Below are positions 43,067 through 53,446 of a DNA stretch of 53,446 nt, in pieces (the first letter of the stretch is position 1; every line of letters starts with the position of its first letter). The position numbers and the translations under genes were made by a program. The stretch is taken from assembly GCA_029820995.1 (NCBI GenBank), contig JALGUG010000021.1, forward strand, positions 1 to 53,446, in the 5' to 3' direction. Under the pieces are notes generated by a model, which did not search any database, was not told where the DNA came from, and saw only the letters and a program-made list of their open reading frames with translations. This DNA comes from Candidatus Zipacnadia bacterium. Lineage in GTDB: Bacteria > Armatimonadota > Zipacnadia > JALGUG01.

Positions 43067-44017
43067 GTGTCGGCAATCGGCTTCGCCATTGAAACCGAGG
43101 GACTGACGAAAGTGTACCGCACCGGGCTGCGCGGGACCCAGGTCGGCCTGGAGGACCTGACGCTCAACGTGCGCGAGGGAACGATCTTCGGGTTGCTCGG
43201 GCCCAACGGCTCGGGCAAGACCACCACCTTGAACTTGCTGCTCGGGCTGATCTTTCCCACGTCCGGCACCGGTAAGGTCCTGGGCCACCCACTGGGCAGC
43301 TCGGAGTACAAGACGCGCGTCGGCTTTCTGCCCGACGGCTCGTACTTCTACGACCATCTCAACGCCGACGAGCTGCTTTCCTTCTACGGCACGCTCTTTG
43401 GCATGAGCGGGAAAGAGCTGCACAAGAGGATTGACGAACTCCTCGACATGATGGACATGGTCGCCCGCCGCAAGACCCGGATCCGCGAGTACTCCAAGGG
43501 CATGGCCCAGCGCATCGGAGTCGCTCAGGCCCTGCTCAATGATCCGGACCTGGTGTTCCTGGACGAGCCCACGACCGGCCTCGATCCCATCGGCGCCAAG
43601 CAGATGCGCGATGTGATTGTCAATCTCCGAGCCCAGGGCAAGACCGTCTTCCTGTGTTCGCACTTGCTCAAGGAGATGGAGGCGCTCTGCGATGAAATCG
43701 GCATCCTGCATAACGGGCGGCTGATCTCCCAGGGCACTCTGGACGAGCTGCTCCACGAAGCAGAAAAGTACACCATCACGGCCCGCAATGTCCCGCCTGA
43801 GCTGCGTGACGCGCTTCAGGGCACGGTGGAGCAGCTTACCGAGGCAGAGGGTGAGCTCGAGGTCCGCGTGACGCAACAGCAACAGGCGACCAAGATCGTG
43901 GAGGAACTCACCGCCGCCGGCGCCGAACTCGTCGCCTGCGTGCAAGGCCGACGGTCGCTCGAAGATTACTTCATCGAAACCGTGCGCAGCGAAACAGGAG
44001 GCGAGGGCCGGCCATGA
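43067..44017 (+). CDS. ABC transporter ATP-binding protein
   Basis: A 316-residue ABC ATPase. Walker A is GPNGSGKTT (about residues 45-53), the signature is YSKGMAQR (about 144), and Walker B is LVFLDEPTTGLDP (about 160). A LCSHLLKEME switch histidine follows. The C-terminal 80 residues form the accessory domain seen in ABC-2 exporters such as the CcmA/NatA type. The permease follows with an ATGA overlap. The GTG start has only a weak ribosome site and lies just after repeat copy 3. The substrate is unknown. Confidence 0.93.
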   Translation: MSAIGFAIETEGLTKVYRTGLRGTQVGLEDLTLNVREGTIFGLLGPNGSGKTTTLNLLLGLIFPTSGTGKVLGHPLGSSEYKTRVGFLPDGSYFYDHLNADELLSFYGTLFGMSGKELHKRIDELLDMMDMVARRKTRIREYSKGMAQRIGVAQALLNDPDLVFLDEPTTGLDPIGAKQMRDVIVNLRAQGKTVFLCSHLLKEMEALCDEIGILHNGRLISQGTLDELLHEAEKYTITARNVPPELRDALQGTVEQLTEAEGELEVRVTQQQQATKIVEELTAAGAELVACVQGRRSLEDYFIETVRSETGGEGRP

Positions 44018-44817
44018 AGACCGTTTTGCGCGTCGCGCGCGCCACCTTCCAGGAAGCCGTCCGCCGCCGCATCCTCAATATCATTCTCATCTTCGGCGTC
44101 GGCGTCATCGCCGTGTCATGGTTCTTCTCCTATCTGCAGCCCGGCGCTGAGCTGAAGATGATGAACGACATGTGCCTGGGAGCCATCCGGTTCTTCGGCA
44201 TGCTCATTGCCGTCTTCATGGGCGCGATGCTCATCCCCAGCGAAATCGAAAAGAAGACCATCCACGTCATTCTGGCCAAACCGGTTAGCCGCGCTCAGGT
44301 CATCTTCGGCAAGTTCCTGGGCGCCTGGTTCACCGTGCTGGTCAATGTGCTGCTGATGTCCGTGGCCTTCTTCATCGTCTTCTTCATCAAGGCGCCCAGC
44401 TTCGCCGGCAAAGAGGGCGTCCACATGACCTTCATGGTGCCCAACCTCCTGAAGGCCTGCTTGCTCGTCCTGTTTGAGCTCCTGGTCGTCGTCTCGATCG
44501 CCGTCACGGCCTCGACCATCATGAGCTGGGTCGTCACCGCCGTGTTTTCCTTCGCGGTCTACTTCGGAGGCCAGTTCAGCTCCTTCGTTCATCAGCTCTC
44601 CGATCCCAGCATCAACCCGAACATCTTTGCCCGCCTGCTGTTGGGCAGCATCTACACCCTGTTGCCTCACTTCGACCAGTTCGACTTGCGCGAGAAAATC
44701 GTCGGAGACCAGTTCGTGCCCTGGACACCCATCTTGGCCTCCATCGCCTACGGCGTGTTTTACACCGTGGTCGTCATGTTGATCGGCTACATCTTCTTCA
44801 ATCGGCGGGAAGTCTAG
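44014..44817 (+). CDS. ABC-2 type permease
   Basis: A 267-residue membrane protein with about six membrane helices: near 20-38, 58-78, 108-130, 145-175, 170-190 and 240-262. It begins VLRVARATFQEAVRRRIL, the usual start of ABC-2 permeases, and contains IPSEIEKKTIHVILAKPVSRAQVIFGKFLGAW, a family hallmark loop. It forms the channel for the ATPase encoded just upstream (ATGA overlap). Confidence 0.9.
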   Translation: MKTVLRVARATFQEAVRRRILNIILIFGVGVIAVSWFFSYLQPGAELKMMNDMCLGAIRFFGMLIAVFMGAMLIPSEIEKKTIHVILAKPVSRAQVIFGKFLGAWFTVLVNVLLMSVAFFIVFFIKAPSFAGKEGVHMTFMVPNLLKACLLVLFELLVVVSIAVTASTIMSWVVTAVFSFAVYFGGQFSSFVHQLSDPSINPNIFARLLLGSIYTLLPHFDQFDLREKIVGDQFVPWTPILASIAYGVFYTVVVMLIGYIFFNRREV

Positions 44818-44831
44818 GGGAGGTCGAAAAC

Positions 44832-45860
44832 ATGCGCCGACGGCAGAACTGGCTGTGGATCCTTGTCGTCGCCGGTTTCATCGCCCTCCGCCCCGTGGGC
44901 GATTGGTCCGCGCGAACCCGCTTGGAGTACGGCCTCACCGCGGCCACGCCCATCACCCGCATTGTGGACTTCGATCCCACCGCGGTCACCGGCATCGTCG
45001 CCGGTGCCATCCTCGGCGGCTTCCGCGGACCGGCCGCCACGCTGCTCTGGATTAAGGTCAGCGAAATGTGGCACTCGGGCAAGGGCACTCAAGCCGAAAG
45101 CCTCAACGTTATGCGCACCGTCACCCTCCTCGACCCCCACTGGCTCCAGCCCTGGCGCATCACCGCCTGGCACATGGCTTACAATCTCTGGGTCGAGACC
45201 GACGACCCTGAACGCCGCGCCTGGCTCAAAAAACAGGCTATCGCCTGTCTCAAAGAAGGCATCTCCTGGAACCCCGATAAATACGACCTCTACTGGGAGC
45301 TCGGCTGGACCTACTTCGACAAGTTCAACGAATATGACAATGCCGTCCAGTGGCTCACGATCTGCACGCGGATGGAGCATCCCGACTACATTGACCGCCT
45401 CATCGCTCACGCCTACGAGCGCAAGCCCGAGATCCAGAAGGCCCTCGATTGGTACGAGTACTGCCTCAAACGCGACCCCACCGACCACGTCGCCATCGGC
45501 GCCACCATCACCATCCGCGAGCGATACCTGCCCGCCTGGCGCGAGATGGAACGCGGCCACTACACCGAAGCCATTCGCCTGATTGACCAGTTCCTCCAGG
45601 CGGACCCCGGTGACACTATCGGCATGCACGTGCGCGGGGAGATCTACGAGCGAGCCGGCGACCTGCGCAAGGCGCTCAAAGCGTGGGAAGACGCCAACAG
45701 CCGCAGCAGTGTGGACAAACGCGCTGCCTTCAAGGTTATCGAGCTCAGGAAAAAGCTCGGCCTGCCCTACGCCGATGTCAAACCCGAGGGCATTAGCCGA
45801 GAGGACCAAGGCTTTCAGCCGCTCGGACCGCCCACCGGCCGAGGCCGCATGGTCAGGTAA
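44832..45860 (+). CDS. Membrane-anchored TPR protein linked to the ABC exporter
   Basis: A 342-residue protein with a short N-terminal membrane segment (WLWILVVAGFIALRPV) and several TPR-like repeats from about residue 90 (IACLKEGISWNPDKYDLYWELGWTYFDKFN, ALDWYEYCLKRDPTDHVAIG, IRLIDQFLQADPGDTIGMHVRGEIYERAGDLRKALKAWEDA). It starts 14 bases after the permease with GGGGAGG upstream, so it belongs to the same operon. It probably scaffolds or regulates the exporter; no enzymatic motif is seen. Confidence 0.85.
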   Translation: MRRRQNWLWILVVAGFIALRPVGDWSARTRLEYGLTAATPITRIVDFDPTAVTGIVAGAILGGFRGPAATLLWIKVSEMWHSGKGTQAESLNVMRTVTLLDPHWLQPWRITAWHMAYNLWVETDDPERRAWLKKQAIACLKEGISWNPDKYDLYWELGWTYFDKFNEYDNAVQWLTICTRMEHPDYIDRLIAHAYERKPEIQKALDWYEYCLKRDPTDHVAIGATITIRERYLPAWREMERGHYTEAIRLIDQFLQADPGDTIGMHVRGEIYERAGDLRKALKAWEDANSRSSVDKRAAFKVIELRKKLGLPYADVKPEGISREDQGFQPLGPPTGRGRMVR

Positions 45861-45954
45861 CTTCGCGGCCGCTCTGTCATGTACCCGCCGCGCCAGGCAC
45901 ATCCCCGGCGCGGCGGATCCATTTCTTGCTCGCCGCCCAACGTTCCCCCGACAC

Positions 45955-46437
45955 TCAGCGCCTGACCCGTACCCTGACTGTGAACGGCGGATCGCCGTGT
46001 CCGCCCGCCCACGGCTGTCTGTAGTGGCAGCCAATCCGCGCTCGGCCAGCCCTCAGTGCGTGGAACAGGAAGTAATGCGTCCCGCCGCCGCCGATGACCC
46101 CCGGCGCTCGTGCCACGTACTGGTCCGCGATCAGCCGCACGACCAGCAGGCCGCTGATCACCTTCACGTTCCAACTGTAGCCCGTGGTGGGGTTGGCCGG
46201 CAGCGCGAAGATGAATCGCTCCCCGGCGTGCACCTTGATCCCCTTGCGCAACCCCTCTCGGGTGAATACCCGGTACTGCGCCGGAATCCGCGCCTGCTGC
46301 CACGGCAGTTGGCCCTGCTGAATCTGCTGCTGTTGGGCCGGTGCCGTAGGCGTCGGCTTCTGCTTTGTCGGCGGTCCGGCCAGTGCTGCCGGCGCCGCCA
46401 AAGCCGCCACCACGATCACAGTCAAGCATCTTCTCAT
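45955..46437 (-). CDS. Exported chagasin-type (I42) cysteine protease inhibitor
   Basis: A 160-residue protein starting at ATG 46437 with GGGAGG nine bases upstream. A signal peptide (CLTVIVVAALAAPAALA) is followed by a Q- and P-rich linker (about 25-50). The inhibitor domain shows the three chagasin loops: NPTTGYSW (the hallmark), GGGGTHYFLF and RQPW. Such domains block papain-like cysteine proteases. A secreted or periplasmic location is expected. It lies on the same strand as the HflK/HflC operon, 132 bases downstream of its last gene, and may be co-transcribed. Confidence 0.85.
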   Translation of the reverse strand: MRRCLTVIVVAALAAPAALAGPPTKQKPTPTAPAQQQQIQQGQLPWQQARIPAQYRVFTREGLRKGIKVHAGERFIFALPANPTTGYSWNVKVISGLLVVRLIADQYVARAPGVIGGGGTHYFLFHALRAGRARIGCHYRQPWAGGHGDPPFTVRVRVRR

Positions 46438-46569
46438 CTCGATCGCCTCCCTCGCCGCCATGAAGTCGCTAAGCTACCCACACTTTGGCCGTTTCCCGCC
46501 CGACTCCTGCCGACCGCCACAAGAAAAGAGCGCCGCACGTCGCGGCAGCACTTCCGCTGCCTCCGCGCC

Positions 46570-47076
46570 TCACGGCTGCTCTGACGGCTGCTGCTCTTCC
46601 TCCGTTCCGGGCTGAGGCAGTGGCGTCACCTTCGTGCCGTACGGCACTGGCGGCTCTACGCGCTCGGCCGGCGTAAGGCGGATGATCTTCCAGCGGGCCC
46701 TCTCACGCTCCAGCGTCACCCATTGCACCTCATTGCGGTCCTCATAGACGAATTCGACCCGCAGGCGCGCCTTCGAGCCCCGCTCTTCCCGTTCGGTGAC
46801 GGCGTACCCCTTAATGGCTCGGCCCTGTTCCCGTAGGTACTCGCGAAAGCCCGCCGCACCCATGTCCTCGGCCGACCGCTCCGTCGTCTCGCGCAGCCGA
46901 CCGCCGAAGCAATCGAAGTACCGCTGCGCTTCGCCCTGCCGAGAGGCGGTCAACATGTCCGTGATAGCCTGCTCCGGTCCGCCGGTGGCACTCCTCTCTG
47001 GGCGCAAGACGATCACGACAGCCAACACCAGACCGATAACCAACACCGTGATCGCCAGAGCCGCGCGGTTCTTCAT
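46570..47076 (-). CDS. Membrane-anchored NTF2-like protein of unknown function
   Basis: A 168-residue protein with one N-terminal membrane helix (about 7-25, LAITVLVIGLVLAVVIVL) and an extracytoplasmic domain (about 30-140) whose pattern (EQAITDMLTASRQGEAQRYFDCF, then FREYLREQGRAIKGYAV, then VQWVTLERERARWKIIRL) suggests an NTF2-like or DUF4878 cone fold. The C-terminus is proline- and glutamate-rich. Its ATG overlaps the TGA of the HflK gene by four bases, so it belongs to that operon. Function is unknown. Confidence 0.75.
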   Translation of the reverse strand: MKNRAALAITVLVIGLVLAVVIVLRPERSATGGPEQAITDMLTASRQGEAQRYFDCFGGRLRETTERSAEDMGAAGFREYLREQGRAIKGYAVTEREERGSKARLRVEFVYEDRNEVQWVTLERERARWKIIRLTPAERVEPPVPYGTKVTPLPQPGTEEEQQPSEQP

Positions 47077-48008
47077 GGCTGCTGCTGCACTAGCGACAGA
47101 TCAACCCGATTGCCGCCGGCGGGATCAACGACCGTGACCTCCATCTTCGGCACCACCTTTTCCAGGGCCTCGGTGTAGATCCGCTTGGCCGTTATCTCCC
47201 GCGCGCGGGCGTACTCCCGCTCAAGCTGGCGGAAACGCGCGGCGTCGCCCCGCGCCTCCTTCACCCGCTTCTCACGATACCCCTCGGCTTCGCTCACTAT
47301 TCTCTGCGCCTCGCCGCGCGCCCGGGGCATCAAGTCCGCGGCATAGCCGTGCGCCTCCTCAATAATGCGCTCCCGGTCCTCGCGGGCGTCGGTAACGTCG
47401 TCGAAAGCCGCCTTCACTTGTGCCGGCGGCGGCGTGCGCTGGATATTCACGCTGGACAGACGCACGCCAACCCCGTACCGGTCAAGCAGCGCCTGAGCGT
47501 CGCGCCGTACCTCGTTCTGAATGTTGAGCCGATCATACGTCATCAACGGGTCAATCTTGCGCGTCGAGGCGGCGTGGCTCAGAGCCCATTCCAGGGCCGC
47601 CGCCACCAGCCGACCCGGTTCGCGGGTCGCGAATAGGTAGGCCCGCGAATTGCGAACCGAGTACTGCGCCATCAGCTCGATGTTGATCAGGTTCTCGTCG
47701 CCGGTGAAGAACTCGCGCCCCGGCTGCGCCTCCTTGCCCAGAGTGCGGTCGGCGCTGGTGAAGCCGACGCTCACGGAGCGCACCCGCTGCACCGAGACCC
47801 TGTCGTGCCGGCCCACCGGCCAGGGCGGACGCCAGTGAACCCCCGGAGGCACGTCCCCCAGCACGCACCGCCCGAAGACCCGCACGACTCCGTGCTCCTG
47901 TGGCCGCACAACATACGTCCCCGACAGCAGCCACAGCACCACGGCCGCCGCCGGGCCCCAGGTGCGGAGCATAGACCTGCGCGCAGGTCGGGTCTGTGTC
48001 TCGGCCAT
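47073..48008 (-). CDS. HflK-family SPFH protein
   Basis: A 311-residue protein. One N-terminal membrane helix (about 18-34) leads to the band-7/SPFH domain (about 40-230) with HflK signatures: GVHWRPPWPVG, TGDENLINIELMAQYSV, LTYDRLNIQNEV-type helix, VNIQRTPPPAQVKAAFDDVTDAREDRERIIEEAHGYAADL and PRARGEAQRI. A coiled-coil tail follows to about 290. In E. coli HflK and HflC form a membrane cage around FtsH. Here the protein lies eight bases downstream of hflC and is the second HflK-like protein of the locus, after the ATPase fusion. No ftsH is nearby. Confidence 0.85.
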   Translation of the reverse strand: MAETQTRPARRSMLRTWGPAAAVVLWLLSGTYVVRPQEHGVVRVFGRCVLGDVPPGVHWRPPWPVGRHDRVSVQRVRSVSVGFTSADRTLGKEAQPGREFFTGDENLINIELMAQYSVRNSRAYLFATREPGRLVAAALEWALSHAASTRKIDPLMTYDRLNIQNEVRRDAQALLDRYGVGVRLSSVNIQRTPPPAQVKAAFDDVTDAREDRERIIEEAHGYAADLMPRARGEAQRIVSEAEGYREKRVKEARGDAARFRQLEREYARAREITAKRIYTEALEKVVPKMEVTVVDPAGGNRVDLSLVQQQP

Positions 48009-48016
48009 CGCGTTCC

Positions 48017-48895
48017 TCAGTGGGTCGGCCGGCCCCGCGTCAGAAGCTGCAGCAGCTCCGAGTCGGCGGACAGCACCACCGTCGTCTTGTCGCTGAACAG
48101 TTTCTGATACGAGTCCAGAGTCCGAGTCATCTTGTAAAAGTCCGGGTCACGCTGGTGCGCGGCGGCGTAGATCCGGGTCGCCTCCGCGTCTGCCTGGCCC
48201 CTAATGGTCTCGGCCTTCCGATAGGCCTCCGCCAGAATCTTCTCCCGCTCCTTGTCCGCCTCGGCGCGGATCTTGAGCGCCTCCTCCTCGCCTTCGGCCC
48301 GATACTGCATCGCCATGCGGCGCCGCTCGGCCCGCATGCGCTCATACACGCTGTCCACATTCTGCTTCGGCAAGTTGAGCCGCTTGATCCCGACGTCCAG
48401 AACTTCAATGCCGAAGTCATTGCGCGCTCGAGTGTCGCACCGCGCCGCCACCTGGGCCATCAGCGCCTCGCTGCGCACCAGGTCGTGCTCCACATTCACC
48501 ATATCGCTCAGCTCCACCGACCCGATCTGCGCCGACACCTCCGACCACACGATATCGTGGAGCCGCATCTCAGCCAGCGGGATATCGGTAACCGATTCCA
48601 GGAACAGTTTCGGGTCCACAATCCGCCAGCACACATAGTTGTCCACCAGCAGGTTCTTCTTGTCCTTCGTCAGGAACTCCGAGGGGCGCGGGTCGTACAG
48701 CAACAGCCGGCGGTCAAACCTGCGACGCGTTCGCCACGGCAATTTGGCGTGCAGGCCCGGCTCCTGCACTGTGTACACGTACCGGCCGAACTCCGTGACG
48801 ACCGCCAATTGCGTTTCGTCCACCGTGTACAGAGTGCGGGCCAGCAGCAGCACCCCCACCAGCCCCAGACCGATCTTCACCAGCGGACTCTTCAT
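48017..48895 (-). CDS. hflC: HflC-family SPFH protein
   Basis: A 292-residue protein with a membrane helix at 5-20 and an SPFH domain. HflC hallmarks are TVDETQLAVVTEFGR, PGLHAKLPW, FDRRLLLYDPRPSEFLTKDKKNLLVDNYVCWRI, IKRLNLPKQNVDSVYERMRAER and the end motif DFYKMTRTLDSYQKLF...TTVVLSADSELL. Its partner is HflK, with which it would build the periplasmic cage that restrains FtsH. It is flanked by HflK domains on both sides of the operon. Confidence 0.93.
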   Translation of the reverse strand: MKSPLVKIGLGLVGVLLLARTLYTVDETQLAVVTEFGRYVYTVQEPGLHAKLPWRTRRRFDRRLLLYDPRPSEFLTKDKKNLLVDNYVCWRIVDPKLFLESVTDIPLAEMRLHDIVWSEVSAQIGSVELSDMVNVEHDLVRSEALMAQVAARCDTRARNDFGIEVLDVGIKRLNLPKQNVDSVYERMRAERRRMAMQYRAEGEEEALKIRAEADKEREKILAEAYRKAETIRGQADAEATRIYAAAHQRDPDFYKMTRTLDSYQKLFSDKTTVVLSADSELLQLLTRGRPTH

Positions 48896-48921
48896 CGTAG
48901 CCTCTGGGGCGCAGTAGCGCC

Positions 48922-51939
<3,018 letters not shown>

Positions 51940-52005
51940 AGTCCCTCGTGTGGCGCGCAGTACGGCCGCACGCCCGTGCCCGGCACTGCAGTTGCCGTCT
52001 TCAGG

Positions 52006-53446
52006 TTACTGGGCGCGGATGAACTCGATGGCGAACTCGGCCCCGACGCACTCGGCAGGCTCGAGGTCAAACCGGAGCTGCAGAACATCGCCTTTCCAGG
52101 CGCTGTGTTTCGACATCGCCACCGTGTACTCGTGGAACTGCCCGTCCGCCTGGATCGGGAAATCAACGTGCTGGTCGGGCTGCCAGGACGGCGACGCCGA
52201 ACTGCGGAAGAAAATCGCGCCCGCCTCGCCGCCAGTGGCGCGAAGCCGCACCCTCAGCGTCGGATGATCCGCCGCGGCAAACCGCGTCTCGGGGCCCACG
52301 ATGTACGGATCATCACCTGTCACCCGGGCAATCAGCGCCCCACCTCGCACTTCGAAGGGCGCCACGCCGTGCGCCGGCTCCCAGCCCTCGGTCTCGCCGG
52401 GCTTGTCGAACTCCCATGCCGTGCGGCGCACCACGGGCCTAGGCTTCGGCTCCGCGCTCTTAACCCCGCGGATCTGCACACTGACCGCCCCGGTGCCGCA
52501 CGGTGCCTTCAGGAACAGCCAGGCATTCTGGGCATCATAGCTGTATCCCGCACGAACCCGCGAGAGATCCTCCTCCCCTGCCAGGGCTTTCCCGTCCACG
52601 AGCACGCTCTGCGGGGACGAGATGTGAGTCACCACGGTGTACACGGTCTCACCTGCGAAGTACCCCAGGTGAAACTTCAGCGTCCCCTGCTCGAATGACA
52701 CGTCACTCACTTGCCCGCCGGAGCTGATGTGACTGGCGCCGCCGTCCAGCTCCACGATCGCCGTCTCCGGGTCCGGGTCGTGGCCCTCCAGCGCCAGAGC
52801 ATTCAGGATGATGTCCTCCGGGTTGATGTACGGCGGGTTGCGCTTGGTGCAGAAGCCGTAGAACCCGTCGGGATAGGTGCCCTTCAGCTCCGGCTTCTCG
52901 TCCGCGAACTGTTGCCACATGCCGCTGACGGTGATCCCGCGGGCGATCTGCTTCCACTCGAAGGAGTCATCCAGCTCCGCCAGGTGCTGAACATGGTACG
53001 CATACACCAGGCCGCACCACTGCACCGGCACGCCCAGCCAACTGTGGGTATAGAAGGTGGTCCCGAAGACGGGGATGGTCGCGTATAGCATCGCAGGCCG
53101 CTCGGGGTGCCGCCAGTGGTAGCAGAAGGGGAGGCCGCTCTCTGCCCAGTACCGGGCGCGCTCCAGGTACTCCGGCCGCGGATCGGCCCGGTACGCCTCG
53201 ACGTATGCGCCGACGGCGTATGCGGCCGCCAGAATGTCCGGCTCGTACAGCGGGCACTCCCAGCCCTGTGCGCCGCGCGGCACGCCGGTCAGCCTGGCAT
53301 ACCGCAGGATCAGGTACGCATTACCCGCACACGTGCCCAGCACGAAATCGCCCGACTTCCCCAGAACGCTACGTCGCTTGTCCGGCCGATACGGCCAGCC
53401 GCCCTCCGCCGACTGACTCTCAATCAGCCCCCGCACCCGGTCACGC
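52006..53446 (-). CDS. Exported-type protein with alpha-helical toroid and beta-sandwich domains (5' end outside window)
   Basis: The frame is open to the window edge, so the N-terminus is missing; at least 480 residues are seen. The first part is helical with a GLIESQSAEGGWPYRPD repeat-like start, as in alpha/alpha-toroid enzymes, and FCYHWRHPERPAMLYATIPVFGTTFYTHSWLGVPVQWCGLVYAY-type conserved aromatics (given here as landmarks over about 105-150). A beta domain follows (FHLGYFAGETVYTVVTHI). The last 130 residues are a jelly roll (TAWEFDKPGETEGWEPAHGV, FDLEPAECVGAEFAIEFIRA). It probably acts on polysaccharide; no catalytic residues can be named. It is 66 bases upstream of the ATPase-HflK gene on the same strand. 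Confidence 0.7.
   Translation of the reverse strand, partial: RDRVRGLIESQSAEGGWPYRPDKRRSVLGKSGDFVLGTCAGNAYLILRYARLTGVPRGAQGWECPLYEPDILAAAYAVGAYVEAYRADPRPEYLERARYWAESGLPFCYHWRHPERPAMLYATIPVFGTTFYTHSWLGVPVQWCGLVYAYHVQHLAELDDSFEWKQIARGITVSGMWQQFADEKPELKGTYPDGFYGFCTKRNPPYINPEDIILNALALEGHDPDPETAIVELDGGASHISSGGQVSDVSFEQGTLKFHLGYFAGETVYTVVTHISSPQSVLVDGKALAGEEDLSRVRAGYSYDAQNAWLFLKAPCGTGAVSVQIRGVKSAEPKPRPVVRRTAWEFDKPGETEGWEPAHGVAPFEVRGGALIARVTGDDPYIVGPETRFAAADHPTLRVRLRATGGEAGAIFFRSSASPSWQPDQHVDFPIQADGQFHEYTVAMSKHSAWKGDVLQLRFDLEPAECVGAEFAIEFIRAQ

Overview
The window is GC-rich DNA from an uncultured-type bacterium with a Gram-negative style envelope: it has HflK/HflC band-7 proteins, SurA-like foldases, twin-arginine or Sec-exported hydrolases and an MgtE transporter. 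A GreA domain carried on a very long N-terminal extension (also known from Chlamydiae and relatives) and several exported carbohydrate-active proteins suggest the PVC superphylum or a neighbouring lineage. The phylum cannot be fixed by reading alone.

Left part (1-12.5 kb) is an accessory region. It holds two double-CXXCG immunity-type genes with scraps of a toxin C-terminus, two broken LamG-type genes, a methyltransferase relic, three large exported proteins (2547-3593, 4515-7688, 10268-12544) and mgtE. From 12.7 to 21.5 kb the DNA is housekeeping: tRNA-Asp, thiC, a glycosyltransferase, two SurA-like membrane foldases with TPR tails, a split glutamine-dependent NAD synthetase (amidase plus NadE) and rsmI. 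Most of these genes overlap by a few bases, so they look like one transcription unit.

From 21.6 to 29.3 kb comes a second accessory stretch: a cytoplasmic sulfatase, a Tat-type metallophosphoesterase, a scar copy of the sulfatase 3' end, a large exported TIM-barrel protein and a GDSL esterase. From 29.5 to 40.5 kb there is a possible small RNA, two different Fpg glycosylases, the GreA fusion, a KDPG-type aldolase, an MrfA-type helicase, a PHP phosphoesterase, a DUF364-like protein and prs.

From 40.5 to 42.7 kb lies a tight operon of a nucleotidyltransferase, a PqqD carrier, a lasso-B2-type protease and a small membrane protein whose stop overlaps prs: a RiPP-like maturation set without a cyclase or an obvious precursor. 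A divergent ABC exporter with a TPR protein follows. The right end (46-52 kb) carries the most unusual locus: a P1B-type ATPase fused to an HflK domain, followed by separate HflC and HflK genes, an NTF2-like membrane protein and an I42 (chagasin-type) protease inhibitor. The last gene runs off the window.

A structured intergenic repeat occurs three times (about 21.5, 28.4 and 43.0 kb). Its arms differ between copies yet stay complementary in two of them. Several sigma70-like promoters are followed at once by perfect GC-rich hairpins.
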